Source: Monodelphis domestica (Eukaryota; Chordata; Mammalia; Didelphimorphia; Didelphidae). Taken from it: a DNA stretch of 64,000 bases. This document shows, piece after piece, positions 44,521 to 57,137 of this stretch (positions within the stretch are counted from its first letter, which is position 1; each line of letters begins with the position of its first letter). The stretch covers positions 62,538,107-62,602,106 of the forward strand of contig NC_077227.1 in assembly GCF_027887165.1 (NCBI RefSeq). The letters are read 5' to 3'. Made by a program: the position numbers and the translations under genes. A model generated the notes under the pieces. It worked only from the letters and a program-made list of their open reading frames with translations, ran no database searches and was not told the origin of the DNA.

Positions 44521-44599
44521 AAGGAGAACTGACTTTGTTGCTGCTTCCTGTGCAATTTTGTATCAGCTCCTTCAAATGAAGGTTAAAAAAAAAATCCAA

Positions 44600-44795
44600 G
44601 GGGGCAGCTGGGTAGCTCAGTGGATTGAGAGCCAGGCCTAGAGACGGGAGGTCCTAGGTTCAAATCTGACCTCAGACACTTCCCAGCTGTGTGACCCTGG
44701 GCAAGTCACTTGACCCCCATTGCCTAGCCCTTACCACCCTTCTGCCTTGGAGCCAATACACAGTATTGACTCCAAAACGGAAGGTAAGGGTTTAA
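44600..44795 (+). mobile_element. Marsupial tRNA-type SINE, near consensus
   Basis: Full length from gggggcagctgggtagctca to an A-tail, with aaaaaaaatccaa on both sides (to 44599 and to 44808). One of the cleanest copies in the window. Confidence 0.93.
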
Positions 44796-44809
44796 AAAAA
44801 AAATCCAAA

Positions 44810-45880
44810 TCACAAATTCTTAGTCACGGAAGGTAATAACAACCCAATACTTATGTTCAAATAATTTCTGCTTCAACCCCCCATTCATTTAATAAACAGG
44901 GGGAGGTTGTAATAGATGCTATTACTAGAAGATTTACTGTATTAAGACTGGGACACAAGAAGCCAGCTAGGGCAAAGGCTGAGTTTTTGCACTCCTTCCC
45001 CCCACACCACTTCCTCTTTCTCACCTGATTTCAATGGCTCTTCTCAGACAGGTAAGGCTTAAGAGTTTCTCCAAGGACTAGACTCACAATTTAAGTTAGG
45101 GGAAATAAGATAAGGGAAATGGAGGAGGTGAGAGGGGAATAAGGCTTCCCTAATCTCTAAGGGTTTCCTATTGATTTTTACAAGGTATTTAATTCAGGAA
45201 ATAAGATTATTTTCTCTATGAGGAGATATTGATGACAAAACTGACAAAGATTCTTCAGAGCTAAGCTCCAAATCTTCTTAGTACTCAGTCAAAAAGTAAT
45301 CATGGATCAGGAGCAAGTCTATCAACTTCCCAACCATCAGAAGGGAAGAAGTGAGGCAGTTTCAGCTTCTGGGCTACTCAACTGCCTCCTGACCAGATTC
45401 TATTGGAATCTTCTCGTCTCCCTCTGGTTTATTAGCACGGTTCATTCAAAATTCCATCCCTTGCTTTTTCTTGCAAAAACCATCTTGTGCTGTAATCATT
45501 TACTTACAAGGTTCAATAAGGCACCCTGCCTTATCTCATTTCTCCATTCCTTATTTACTTACCTCCTCCAACTCTAAATCTTGTGGTACTTCCACAGGAA
45601 ATAATTGAAACAGTCCAAAGAATCAGCCTGTCCCTTAGACTCTTTGGCTGGCTAACACTAGAACAAGCCTCCAAGCTCTTCATTCTCATTACCTTCTTCA
45701 TCATCATTATCCTCAGGACCTAAATGAAATACCAGTGGGGAAAGGAATGAAGAGCAATACAACTCCAGTCACCACCTTCACAAGGGCAAGAATTTGCTAG
45801 AGATAAGCTGGGAATTTTTTTTACAGCATCTCTGAAAAAGGCCTCATTTTTCAAATATATAGAAAACTGAGTCAGATGTA
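44810..45880. other. No firm gene; possible exon-like piece on the minus strand
   Basis: At 45720 on the minus strand a good polypyrimidine tract and TTTCATTTAG precede an acidic reading frame PEDNDDEEGNENEELGG that soon meets a stop. It may be the end of a decayed host gene. The rest shows nothing. Confidence 0.25.
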
Positions 45881-45929
45881 TAAGAATACAATTCATTACC
45901 AATTAATAAATAGCTAAAGGATATAAAGA

Positions 45930-46030
45930 GGCACTGCAGATGAAGAAATCAAAACTATCTGTAGTCATATGAGAAAATGTTCTAAATTGATACTGATTAA
46001 GAAATGCAAGTTTAAACAACTCTGAAAGCC
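45930..46030 (+). mobile_element. Short sense L1 fragment
   Basis: 'gatgaagaaatcaaaactat' and 'gaaatgcaagtttaaacaac' correspond to the NRQFSD..IKTIN region of L1 ORF2. Confidence 0.6.
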
Positions 46031-46556
46031 CTTCAAAAACTTTGAGCTAGTTCTGATAAGAAGGGCTTTCATGTGGAAGGAAGATTAGATTTGATCCATG
46101 TTGATTCTGGAGGAAGTAGCAGGCACAATAGATACAAATTGCAGAGGTAAAGAAAAGCATTCTAATAATCAGAGCAATCAAAATGGGTTGCTCAAGAGCT
46201 GTGTGTTCTCTGACTATCTAGGCCTTCAACCAAAGACTAGAAGAGCACTTGTTATATGTGTTAGAATAGATTATCTCTTGAGTTCCCCCCCAAAAAACTC
46301 AGTGACTGAATAAATCTCTACTTAGTAAGTGAAAATCTAAGCACAGTAATTTATTTTGTGTCATAATGATTCATTCCTAAAAAATACTAGGTGATAAAAG
46401 ATGGCACAGATTCAAGATAAAGATTTCACTTATCAGTACTTTTATCCCTATCCAAGTTTCCCATATTCAAACAGTTTAAAATTACTCCCTGCTGTAAAAC
46501 AATAGCACAGAGCACCATTCCCAGATTAAACAAAAAACAAAGCCTAGTTGTGAAAT

Positions 46557-46760
46557 ATGTTATCTTATATTTAAAGTCTCCTGCACCTGTGGAAGGACCT
46601 CAACATCCAAACAGCAGATTGTACAACAAAAGCCTTGGAGTTCCTCTTCTCCAAGGTCTAGATCCTTCAGGTTATGCTTCTTTTTCTTCTCTGCTTTTGA
46701 CCCACTGATTTTCTTTGTCTTTTCTGATACTTGACTTCCACGATGATTTTTAGCAATCAG
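46557..46760 (-). pseudogene. Possible decayed coding fragment, Lys-rich
   Basis: The minus strand is open for 67 codons, reading GSQVSEKTKKISGSKAEKKK and then KHNLKDLDLGEEELQ. The lysine-rich then acidic pattern looks like a nucleolar-type protein, but I cannot name it. Upstream in-frame stops and the lack of clear splice sites make a working gene doubtful. It could belong with the acidic frame at 45.7 kb on the same strand. Confidence 0.25.
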
Positions 46761-46779
46761 CTATCACCTATATAAAATG

Positions 46780-49265
46780 ACAATTAACAAACACTTGTCA
46801 ATCATCCTTAATTTGATAAACCAGGCAACCAAAAAAGTCCATTTCTAACAAGGCCAGAAAAGAGCTACTAAAAATCATTCCCACCTTTAACTCTTCCATA
46901 AAGTCTATACAAAAGGTTATTCAATTCAATCCTTTTTAAATATAAAAAACCTGAGGTCTAGAAAAGTTTTGAAACCAATAGATGTCAAAAGCAGAATTTG
47001 AATGAAGAAAAGGAATGGACTAGAGACTGACACTGAGATGCATTTGATTGGATTGTGCCATAGTGAGGGGATGCATTTGCATTGTCAGGAGCACAGAAGA
47101 GCTCTGGTGGCAGAGCTGACTCAGGAGAGCCCTCCCCTCAGACTCTGGGTGAAATGGAGGAAACCTTGGATCTGATCATATTTTCTTTGGCTAGAGGTGT
47201 TCCATTCAATGGTAAAACATTTCTGGAACCCCATTTGATAGTAAGACTATTGACACATTGATAGATTGATAGATATATGCACACAAATGGGTTTATATTT
47301 ATATGTATATCTATGTATATATGTATTCATGTACATATAAAACCCGTTGTGTATATCTACTTGTATGTGTGTGCATATACATGTATATATAAAATATAAA
47401 GCCTTTTATGTACATATATTTATATAATATAAAACTGCAGTGGGAAACAGCAAGATCTTGCCCCCCAAAATGGAGGCTCAAAATTCTGTTCTGTCCAGAT
47501 AAGAAGAAGTTTGGTGTGGTGGAATGGCTTAAACAGGGGATTAAGAATGTATATTTATGTAAGTTTTAGTTACATTGCAGAATTTAGTACAGCTTCAGAA
47601 TTAATTTAGCACCTAGTACGATGTCAGTGTTGAACTCCGTATTTTGGATATATTGATTATGGGAGATGAGCTGTCATGTGTGTCCATTTTTTGAAGTGCA
47701 AGAAAGTCTAAGGATTCTAATAATAATAATAATAATAATAATTTTTTAAAAGACTGTATATTTATTGAGGGTTTGGAGGCTTGTCATCTCCCATTCCTGG
47801 GAATTCTTTATCTTTTCCTAGAATATTCCTCCCTTGGACAACTAGGAGTATTCCAGGCAGAAACAGAAAATGGATGTAGAAAAGCATGCAAATTCAGGTA
47901 GAGGTATATTTTAGGGTCTGACACATCACAGGTGAACTTAAGAACAGGAAAAAGGGGGAAAGGGGCATGAATAGACTTAGGGGATTCCCCTGGATTGCAA
48001 GAATCTTCAGTGGTCGTGTCTTATATTCCCTACACTGTTCTACTTTCTATCTCTTATCACTTAGAGATGACTTGGAACTCTCCTGGAATGGTTAGCATTC
48101 TCTTATTGGCTGGGTGGGGAACATAGGGAAGGTACAGGATAGTATGCATCAGAATGTATGAGAGTAAAACAGATATAGGATTAATATATATTTTGCAATG
48201 TGTATTAACTAATACTAACTGGTGGAAAAATACAAGATTTTAAAACGTGGGGGTCCCATTTCTGTTACTATCCATCTCCATCAAAATCATTTGTGTGTAT
48301 TTATGTGTGAATACATATAAACCACTTGTGAATATGTTTGTCTATGTACATATTATATATATATATATATTAATATATAGGCATATACATATATACCCAT
48401 CCATGAAAAGTTTGTCTTTTTTTTCATAGGTTGCCTTGGATTTCATAGGTGTGTGTGCCCTCTTGACCTCGAAGCTAATTTTGCAAAAACAAAGGGTGAC
48501 CCATAAGTTCTCCTGCTGTGTGAGCAAAACATGTATTAATAAATAATAAATTCATTTATCCATACAGATAGCAAGAGAAAATCAGATAAAGCATACAGAG
48601 AATATATACCTGACAATATATACCTGATCAATGAAGTAGAAATTCTCTCATAGTATCTCAGTTAATAATCAATGTAACATGTAACAACTTCTCTCCATGT
48701 CAGCTGCTTTCCAAAGTCTTTCCAGATACCCAAGGTCCTCATGGAGGGGGATTTCCTCTTTTCAAACAATAACCTCTCTCCCCTCCTCACTGTCTTTCAT
48801 TCACCAAGAAGAGTCTTCAGAAAGGTAAATGCTCATTTATTCTTTATTTCTTTATTATTTCATTTATTATTAATTTCTTATTGTTTTTAGTATTAAACAT
48901 TATATTTATTCTTTACAAAATTTGTTTTTGGTATGTATTTGAGTATCTTAAGGAATTAGTTGGGTTTTCATTGGTCTGGGATTTCCGCTGATTGTTTACT
49001 GATGGATTATCAACAAAAACCTAGGTATCACTGAAATTTATGTTATATACACACATGGTTATGTGTGTGTACACATATATGCCTATATTAAACCATGTAT
49101 ATATGAATATATAAAAACAGGTGTATATAGAAACATGTATATATAACTGTTAGGATTAAAATTCTCTGGAGATTGTATATTACATATTACCTTATGATTA
49201 TTCATTAGCAAAAGTTAGAGAGAAAGAGAAAATCTCAGAATCACCTGGTTATGCCTAATTAATTT
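46780..49265. other. Gene-free stretch with AT-rich simple repeats
   Basis: Holds TATA/TATG-rich runs (47265-47430, 48340-48400, 49040-49150) and an (AAT)n run (47718-47743). The part from 47745 to 48170 ('tgtatatttattgagggttt' start) may be an old antisense LTR but has no second copy here. Confidence 0.4.
47718..47743 (+). repeat. (AAT)n microsatellite
   Basis: About eight uninterrupted taa units followed by a T-run. Confidence 0.9.
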
Positions 49266-49271
49266 GAGTTT

Positions 49272-50070
49272 GCCATCTTCTTAGGGAAGGAGCAGCTCAT
49301 GCATTTGCACAGTGTAACTTGGAACAGTTCACTACAGTAAAAAATGAAGGTTATGAAGAACAGGTATTAACAGAGCATGGTGATTTAGGAAATGGAAAAT
49401 TTCTGGATCCCCAAAATAGGGTTTCTTTCAAATTTGATCATTTAAGAAAGGAAGCTACTGACCCTACGAAGGTGAAAATGCCATTGAATCTTGGAGGCGT
49501 TCAGAGAGCCTATGTGAAAGAACATTACCCTAATGGAATCTGCACAGTTTATGGTAAAACCACAGATGGACAGCAAACTTATTGCATGCATAGAAAGTCA
49601 TCAGTTTCAAGCAAAAAACTTTTGGAATGGTCGTTGGAGATCAGAGTGGAAATTTTCAATTACTCCTTCTACCACTCAAGTGGTTGGTATCTTGAAAATT
49701 CAGGTTCACTATTATGAAGATGGTAATATTCAACTAGTGAGCCATAAACACATACAAGATTCTCTAACAGTGTCTAACAAAGTACAAATAGCAAAAGAAC
49801 TTATGAAGATTGTAGAAGCAGCAGAAAATTCTCACCAGCAGTGAGAATTATCAAACTATGTTGGACACTACTTTCAAAGCCTTACATGGACAGTTACCAG
49901 TTACACACACTAAGATTGACTGGAATAAGTTTCTTAGTTACAAAATTGGAAAAGAGATACAGAATGGTTAAGATGAACACTGCATGACTGGATCATTTTA
50001 GTGTCTGTGTGTAAAAATAAAAATATTGCAAAAGTAAAAAAAAAACCAAACCCAAAACAAAAAAATAAAC
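49272..50070 (+). pseudogene. CAPZA2: CAPZA2 processed pseudogene (F-actin capping protein alpha-2), 5'-truncated
   Basis: The parent protein caps actin barbed ends as an alpha/beta heterodimer. This intronless copy begins at about parent residue 46 with [12 protein letters not shown]-like sequence. It then gives [29 protein letters not shown] and [11 protein letters not shown]; in another frame [20 protein letters not shown], then [16 protein letters not shown] and SLTVSN. The end corresponds to IGKEIQN followed by a stop. [12 protein letters not shown] and VVGILKIQ favour CAPZA2 over CAPZA1. At least two frame changes and an early stop (49842) break it. It ends in an A-rich tail at 50032-50070, so it was copied from mRNA by L1 machinery. 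Confidence 0.93.
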
Positions 50071-50074
50071 CTCC

Positions 50075-51650
50075 ACTTCCCAGCCAAAAGCACTGGCAAG
50101 AGTCTCCAGCCAGAGCACGGCAAGAGCCAAATGCCTAAAAAGAACAAAAGAGAGCTCCCTTCCTGGGTCCCCTTTCTTATAAAGCTATTGACATCACTCC
50201 TTTTGGGTCTCTCAATCTCAAACTGGTTGAGGACTCTTTCAGACTCCAGGAGTCCCAAGGGACTAAAGTCAGCCTCTTCTGAGAGGCCAGGAAGCCACTA
50301 GGTGCCCAGTCAATGGGTGGGGCTGATAGTGGCCAAAATGAGTTTTCAAACAGATCATTATATATTATATTAAATCCACATATAAATATAGTATAATAAT
50401 ATATTAATATATTAAACAACATATTAAATTCACACATATAACCATACATGTGCAATATAACAATAAATACATATGCATATGCAACCATAAACAAAAATGT
50501 ATATGTATAGTCACTTAAATCTAACAACATATATACACAACATTTTATGTATGTTAATATATATGCACAAATGTAAATATAAATACACATACACAGGAAA
50601 ACACTCACCACTTTAAGAAATCTCCATTGATTGAGAAAATGCAAAATGGAAATGGTCGGAGTATATATGAAGTAGAGAAGTAGTTTCATGGCCCCTCTTG
50701 ATTACTCAGACTGTAGAAGGAGAATGAGTGTGGTTGTGGGAGAGCTGGTTCTCTCTGCAGTCCAAATTATTCAAGGAGGTTACAGATAGAGTGGCCTGGA
50801 CAATGAGAGAGCCTCAGGCCAATAGAAAATCCCCATCAGCAACCAGATATGAGGTTTCCGCATTTTTAGTTTGGATCTGGAGGTATTTTTCTCCCGCTCT
50901 CCTCCCTCTGCCCTCCCTCCCCCCCCATTATTCCTCCCTGGTGCATTCCAGAGGAAGGGACTGGAAAGGAGTGCTGAAATCTTCAGTGCACCTGGATGAT
51001 GTCTCCTCCAGTGTCCTGTTTGGCAAACATTCAAGGTTGTTTTGCTTTCAAATTCTTATTAAAAGATAATAAGTTTACAAGTTAGCTCTTGGTGCAGCTG
51101 CCTCCTAGGTTTTCTTGCAAGCTCTTCAGCTGGGAGCAGATGCAGAAGCAGAGTTTCTAATATCTGCTACCGAGTCAAAAACATAAGCTCTAAAGGCAGT
51201 ATCATGGAAAAAGGATTTCAAAGCCCTTCTAGGATTTTGAAGTACTATTTCCTACTGCCGTCCCTCATCAAGACCTCAGTTTAAAAATCATTTAGCACCT
51301 TCTAGCCAGAGCTGGCTGGAATTTTAGGGATCAATCAAGAATAATTTACTCAGCAAAAGTGAGTATTACCATACTGGGGTGAAAGTGATAATTTTTTTAA
51401 TGATAAAAGAATTTTAAAGCATTCCTGATAAAGACACCAGACTCTGAAGTACAAATTAGGTGTTAAGAGAAACATAAAAAGGGAAGTAGGACCTAACGAT
51501 TCTAAGAGATTAAGCAAGGATGAATTGTCTAAATTCTAATTTGGGGAAATGAACAGTGTGTCCTCTAAATACTGCTATCATTAGTAGTCATCCTGAGAGG
51601 GGAAGAAAACCTGAGGCCTGAAAGTGAATCTATTCTGCCTTCAGGATCTT
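50075..51650. other. Unassigned; AT-rich microsatellite and possible LTR piece
   Basis: 50340-50600 is a degenerate (TATA)n/(ACATAT)n run. 50075-50330 has a minus-strand CTTTATAAGAAAGGGG box and could be LTR-derived. 50890-50940 is a C/T-rich tract. No gene is seen. Confidence 0.35.
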
Positions 51651-51689
51651 AATGGAAATCAAAGTTAAAATAAAATGACCACTCACCCA

Positions 51690-52130
51690 ATGTACAAAGA
51701 CAAACCTGGAGTCCGAAAGTGGACAGGATAAGAAGCAGTCTTTATTCTTTCTCATGAGGAAGGAGCAGTTAGTTGCCTTAGTGGCAAGGACAATGTATGG
51801 GTGCAGATACAAACACTATATAGATTCCTGACACAAAACCTCCCACCCTGTTGTCTGCACACCAACCTTACAATCTAGGCTCGAATTCTACCCAATCAAA
51901 AACAACAAGATACAATAGCCTGAGCTCATCAGGAGCTTCCACCAGGGAGGGGTAAATTATGGAGAGGAGAGGTAGCCCTGGATTGGGTCTGAGGAGAAAA
52001 GGAGGTAGGATAGCTTATTAATTTTCCTCCTAGAAATGAGATAAGAAGTCTCTCAACTCACTGGGCCTGGGGCAATAATGAAATGCCCTGAAGGTCTTAA
52101 AAAGGTTTTCATTCCTAATGGGATTGTAGG
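51690..52130 (-). mobile_element. Probable LTR fossil, antisense, unnamed family
   Basis: On the minus strand a CTATATAG box (near 51820) precedes GAATAAAGACTGC (near 51745) at the spacing of an LTR promoter and poly(A) signal. No second copy or duplication was found. Confidence 0.4.
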
Positions 52131-52134
52131 AGGG

Positions 52135-52885
52135 ATGTCCACCCTGAGAAGAACAGATTAATTCTTTTTTTCCCCAAGGAAGAGGAAGAATATGCTAAAA
52201 CAAACAAAACCTAGGGGAAGGTCAAAGAAAAATATTTCACATGATTGGAGTGTTCAAATAAAAGTCTATAAAAATAAGAAGGGGGTAATGAAGTGACTAA
52301 CACTTGAGTTCCCCTTTCATCTGAACTGGACAAAGGAGAGAAGAATACACACATACACAGCTAAAGAAATAATCAGATTGATCCCATGTCTCTTTTTAAT
52401 TCATTATTTTGATAACCAATTTTGTCCTGTAACTAAGCCATGATTTTCTGTCTCTGAACTTAATTCAGAAATTCAGCAGTCTGTTTTATGTTTACAAATT
52501 CAGTTCTCCTTTAATCACCATTTTATTCCTGTGTCAAGGAAATGTTACCCTTGAAGGAGGCAGGTAGACCAGGGAGTATGGTCTAATTCAGGGATGTCTG
52601 GTTCCTTATCCAGAGAAGTCTATTTTGTTATCTCTGTTGCTTGCCCTCATTTTAAAATTCTATCCAATCATATTTTCTTCCATGTATGATTCTAGCCTTT
52701 CTGTTTTCTGAACTCCTCAAGACTATATAAAGAGCTGTCCTTTTCATTTGAGAATTTTAACTTTGGGGAAGCTGAGATGCTATTTATTGGTCAATTTGTG
52801 ATTTACTTATAAATCAATCGTGCCCAGAATTTTATACCTCAATTTACCTTAATTTTAACTAGTAAGCTACAAAAACAACCCATTT
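52135..52885. other. No gene or repeat recognised
   Basis: Plain sequence up to the start of LTR V. Confidence 0.35.
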
Positions 52886-52889
52886 CATT

Positions 52890-53566
52890 TGTCAACATGG
52901 AATCTAGAAACCCCAATCTTGTAGCCTAGTAAGATCTAATGAACCCCAAGTTTCAGGACTAGCTGTAAGTTGAAGACTCCAAAGTTTGTACTTGTTCCCT
53001 GTTCCTCTGGGAATCCACCCTGGAGGGAATCTCAGGTAGCAGTTTCAGACTGAATAGTGGACCCTCAGGTGAATAACAATCCTAGTTGGGTGGAACTAAG
53101 CATATGCTTAGGACCCTCTTTGTTTTAGGTAGTCTTCCCGATTGTATCAGAGACCCTTTCCGAAGAAGATCCACACCCTGGCAGGAACCATCCTCCTTTG
53201 TAAACAGCCCCTTCCCTTAGACCCTAGCCTCTAGCTATGATTCTTTCCCCAAACTTGATTGTATCCTGTGCCTGTAGTTTGAACACTCTTTTCTTTGTAG
53301 CTATAGCTATGTCAATCATCTTTTCCCTGCTCCTGGATTTCCACCAAATGGTATATAGGTTCCCCAGATTCTTTTGTTCCTCGGAATTGTTCAATCTAGG
53401 GCAGTTGGATTTCCCAGGGGTCAGTGTTCAGAGTGACCAGAGTTTAATCCTTGGACTGAAGGTGCTCAGCTCTGTGTCAAGGCCTACAATTGCATTGAAC
53501 CTCTTTCCTTTGTTTAAAGAGTGATTTTTGACTATTTTAATAGTTCTGTATTTTCCCCAGTCAACA
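52890..53566 (+). mobile_element. 5' LTR of an ERV fossil, family 'V'
   Basis: It starts TGTCAACATGG and ends CCAGTCAACA (677 bp), with TATA-like ggtatatagg near 53350. It parallels 23764-24300. Three bases after its end comes a primer-binding-site-like TGGAGGTCCCACTGAGAT, which from memory fits the 3' end of a tRNA-Thr. Confidence 0.8.
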
Positions 53567-54235
53567 TTTTGGAGGTCCCACTGAGATCCAAAGTCCCAGC
53601 TGCCTGAGTCTCCCTGCTTGAGACTTGAGGTACCCACACAACCCATTTGGGGTTGAGTCAGGAGTCCAGTTAGCAGAGGGGGCAGGTAAGTGGCTCTCAG
53701 AAAAAAGACTCAGTATTTGGGAGTGACCCACTCTTTAATTAAGGGGATATTAAGTGGGAGTCTGGATTGCACAGAGAGCCTACCTGGGTGCTGCTGGACA
53801 TATGGAACAGCATGTCTGTGGTCCTAGGAGGAAGTGGGGGCAACCATCAACCTGAGGAACCACCTAATGATATGGCTGTTTTCAAGGTTTGGGCATGATG
53901 CAGGCAAAGGTTCAGAGAAGATGGCAGGTGGTGGCAGAATCTGTTTTGGTTTCGAAGGTAAATTGGACAAAATGGAATCTAGCTCAACCTGACTACAAGC
54001 TTGGGAGTTTGACTAAGTTTTTTTTGGGAGGTGTTGGTGCCTGTGTACATGAGTACAGCAGGGTCTATGCTAGACATGAGGACGAGGAAAGTAGTTCAGA
54101 GGAGTGAAAGGTTGACTGAAAACTTTGAATAGGAAGCTGAGTTGGAGTGTGAGAGCCTGAGTGTTCAATTGAAAGTCTGGGCACCTGCTTTAAAATAGAG
54201 AAAGTTTCTTCATGAATTGAAATGCCTCCTCTGAA
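53567..54235 (+). mobile_element. ERV fossil, leader and scrap of interior after LTR V
   Basis: The PBS-like site at 53570-53587 is followed by untranslated-leader-like sequence. No gag, pol or env domain is recognisable. Bases 54190-54225 match, in reverse, the flank of the LTR V copy at 25570. The provirus is clearly broken and mostly missing. Confidence 0.5.
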
Positions 54236-54239
54236 GGTT

Positions 54240-54636
54240 TAAATGGTTCTGGGAGCCATCAAGCCACCATGCCTTGACAAAGTCACTTATGGTAGCTAAG
54301 GAGGCCACAGAGTGGCCCTTAGCAAGATGTGACTGCCCACTCTATGCAACTCTCTCATTAACATCCCTTACCTATGGAATTGACATGATTACTATACCCC
54401 CTAGTCTCAGAAGGAATAATGCAAGTGCAAAATACCTGTATCCTAATTCTCTAAAATATCACCAAAAGATCAGATCCCCAAACCCAATCCTAAAACACTA
54501 CCATGGGTTAACTTTTACTTAAGTACATAATTCCCAGTAAAACTGTAGCTACAGGCCAAGCCCAGAACTTTCCCACTCACAGAGACTTATTCTCATGAAG
54601 CCAGCATACAAATCAATCATAAAGGCCCATACAAAA
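54240..54636. other. Unrecognised sequence between two LTR fossils
   Basis: No second copy and no motif recognised. Confidence 0.3.
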
Positions 54637-56156
54637 TGTACAGATACACTAAGCTTCAACATGCCTCAGTGACTGGACTTCACAAACCAGTTACTCACCA
54701 GTGAGGAACTCCCTAGTAAACCCTGAAAAATGATCAGTCTAATATTAAATCTGAATTGTGTTCCCAGTACCTCTCATTCTCAATGATATGATTGTTGAAT
54801 TGTCTTTAAGAATCTCTGATTAATTATCCCTTTTTATTCAAAATAACAAGTAATTTTCCTTAATTGTAAGCTCAAAAACTCACAGGGTAATGAGAAAATT
54901 AAGCCACCTGTGACAAAATCATTTCTCTTCTGTGAATCCTTTATTCTGTCAAGAATCTATAATCACAATACAAGAACATAGAATGTTAATCAAGTGATTT
55001 GTTAGATGTGAATGTATCACTTTTCTAAATATCTCTATTTAGTCATGTGTGTTAGGTAATATATCTGTGTACCAAGAAAATGGGTATAAAAATAAACACC
55101 AAGCCTGGGCATGGTGGAGCAGCTATCAGATGGAAAGCATGCCCATGGCCATAAAGATACAGCTGTCTTCCTTTTGTTATTTTCTTGACTGATCATTTAC
55201 TACCTGTTGTAATAGTTAAAATGGTTGGGTGTCATAAACTGTAGTGATTAAAATAGTGGAAGATATAAATTGTGATAGATATAAAGAGTGGATGAGTAAG
55301 TTGTGACCACAGGAAATATGTTTTCACTACAGTGTTTTGTTTTTAAATCAAATATAAGGTGGTCGCCAGGGAAATATTTCCAATTATTCAAATATACCTG
55401 TCAGCTGGATTTTATAAAGATTTTAATTAATACAAATGAGGAATTAAAGAAGAGGAGAGAAAGAGAGAAAAGGGGGAATAATGAGAAAAGGATAAGCCAG
55501 TCCTGGCCAACCCAGGCCTAAGCCCTAAGAGAAAAGATCAGTCAGTCCTTAATCACTCACCACAAGATCTGTCCAAGCAAGGATTCTAGTGATACCAGGC
55601 CAGCTCCATCTCAGCTGACTTCACCAGCTCAATCTGAATGTTTCAGAAAATCCCTTGAGCTCCTAGCTGAGCTCCTATTTAAAGGGCATTTTCTTCTATG
55701 TCACCTCCCCTAAGTCCTTACATCTACCAATCACAGTAGATGTTTTTCAAAGGACAGATCATTCTGAATTCACACCTGAGTAGACTAATCCTTTTAGTAA
55801 TCCACACTTGAGTAGGCTAGAATCTCTGAGTAAGTTTCTCACCTCTTTGTCCCATGTAAATTTACAAGTTGCTTGACCTTTATAGGTACTTAGCACCCCT
55901 TTGTATTAGTCCTAAAATAGGCATGGCTTAAGCATGGGTTTAAGTACTTTTCATTGTTCAGAAAAGAGTTTACAACTTTATCTTCCTCTAGGGCAGACTT
56001 AAGTAGGTGAGTTCTCACATTCCTGATCTAAGTAGAGTTCACTGCCCAAATGGGGAATGGTCTTAATCCAATCTTATGAAGTAGGGTCTGGGAATTTTTA
56101 AGGTTCACACTGTCCAGTACCTCTGGAGTCATGAGTGAGGCTGGACTTTGCCCACA
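54637..56156 (+). mobile_element. LTR fossil, family 'Z', sense, split by LTR Y
   Basis: From about TGTACAGATACAC to 'ctggactttgcccaca', with GGGTATAAAAATAAA near 55081. It matches the antisense copy at 36862-37282. LTR Y occupies 55208-56109. Confidence 0.75.
55208..56109 (-). mobile_element. Solo LTR fossil, family 'Y', inserted in LTR Z
   Basis: It runs TGTAATAG to TTCACA (902 bp) with the exact 4-bp duplication CTGT at 55204-55207 and 56110-56113. Leaving it out restores LTR Z as 'tactacctgtccagtacctc'. Confidence 0.9.
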
Positions 56157-57137
56157 CCAAAATGGCTTTTTTTTTTTTTTTAACAAAAGAGCTTCTATCC
56201 AGAACTTAAATTCTGGATTTCTTCTCCATTTTCTGTGGGTTTTTGACTGCTTATTAAAAGGAATTTATTTAGACTGGAACACAGAATGATATCTCAAGAA
56301 GTTTCTTAAGAGACAAAAGCCTGGACAAGATTTTCCTGCAGTCTAGAATCTGAAGGATTCTTGAAGAAGACACCTATGAGAAGTCTGAGGGAGACCCCAA
56401 GAAACTGAATCCAATAAGTATTGTTTCTCATTTTCACTGACTTTAGAAATATTTCTGTAGCAGACATAAAACTGGCCATTTTATTTCCCCTTGGAACTAA
56501 ATTTACCCTGAGCAAAGTCCCTTTAAGTAGAGAACCTAGAAAGAACAGAGCTAGTCCCCAAATTTAGCTAAAGTAGGGAAAGTTTAAAACAGGAGCATTT
56601 TACCTCATTAAGAGGTTTGAAAGTAATATCTGTTAATTTGGAAATTTACAGCAGAGATTCCAGAGTGCTAGTTGGGCCTAGCATTGCAGAATGTGTTTGT
56701 TTGGTCTCAAAGTATCAGAAGAGTCTAGGAGAGAAATGATGGAGCCTAGAAATCATTGTTAATAACAAAATTTATTTTGAACCCTGAGCATGGTTAGAGA
56801 GAATTGCCATCTCAGGGTGAATTGTATGGAAAGATAATTTGGAAAAGAAATGCTATGAAGGAAAATTGGTTATTGATACAGACATAAGCGTGAATGGAAG
56901 GGCTAAGAAATGGCTCAGGTAGGTTTGTCAGGTTTTACAGGTGACTGCTGTTCATTACCAACTTACGCATGGCATTAATATTACAAATTATGGGAACTTT
57001 TCTCCCTCATTTTAAGTTACTTCACACTTTTCTTCTATTATAGAAAATTTTCTATAATCATATGATAAAGGGAACCTCAGAAGGGCAAGAAGGGCCTAGA
57101 ATATGGGAATTGTGAAGGCAGATAGAAAATTGTAGCC
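56157..57137. other. Left flank of L1 element B, unrecognised
   Basis: No gene and no clear repeat apart from a T-run at 56166-56181. No convincing target duplication matches the right flank of element B. Confidence 0.35.

Noticed and set aside
50177-50689. 170-codon minus-strand frame rich in Tyr and Ile
   Set aside because: Translation of a TATA-rich microsatellite.
57100-57137. Target duplication for L1 element B
   Set aside because: Flanks gaaaattgtagcc and aaaataatatca share only the A-run and a few bases, not above chance.
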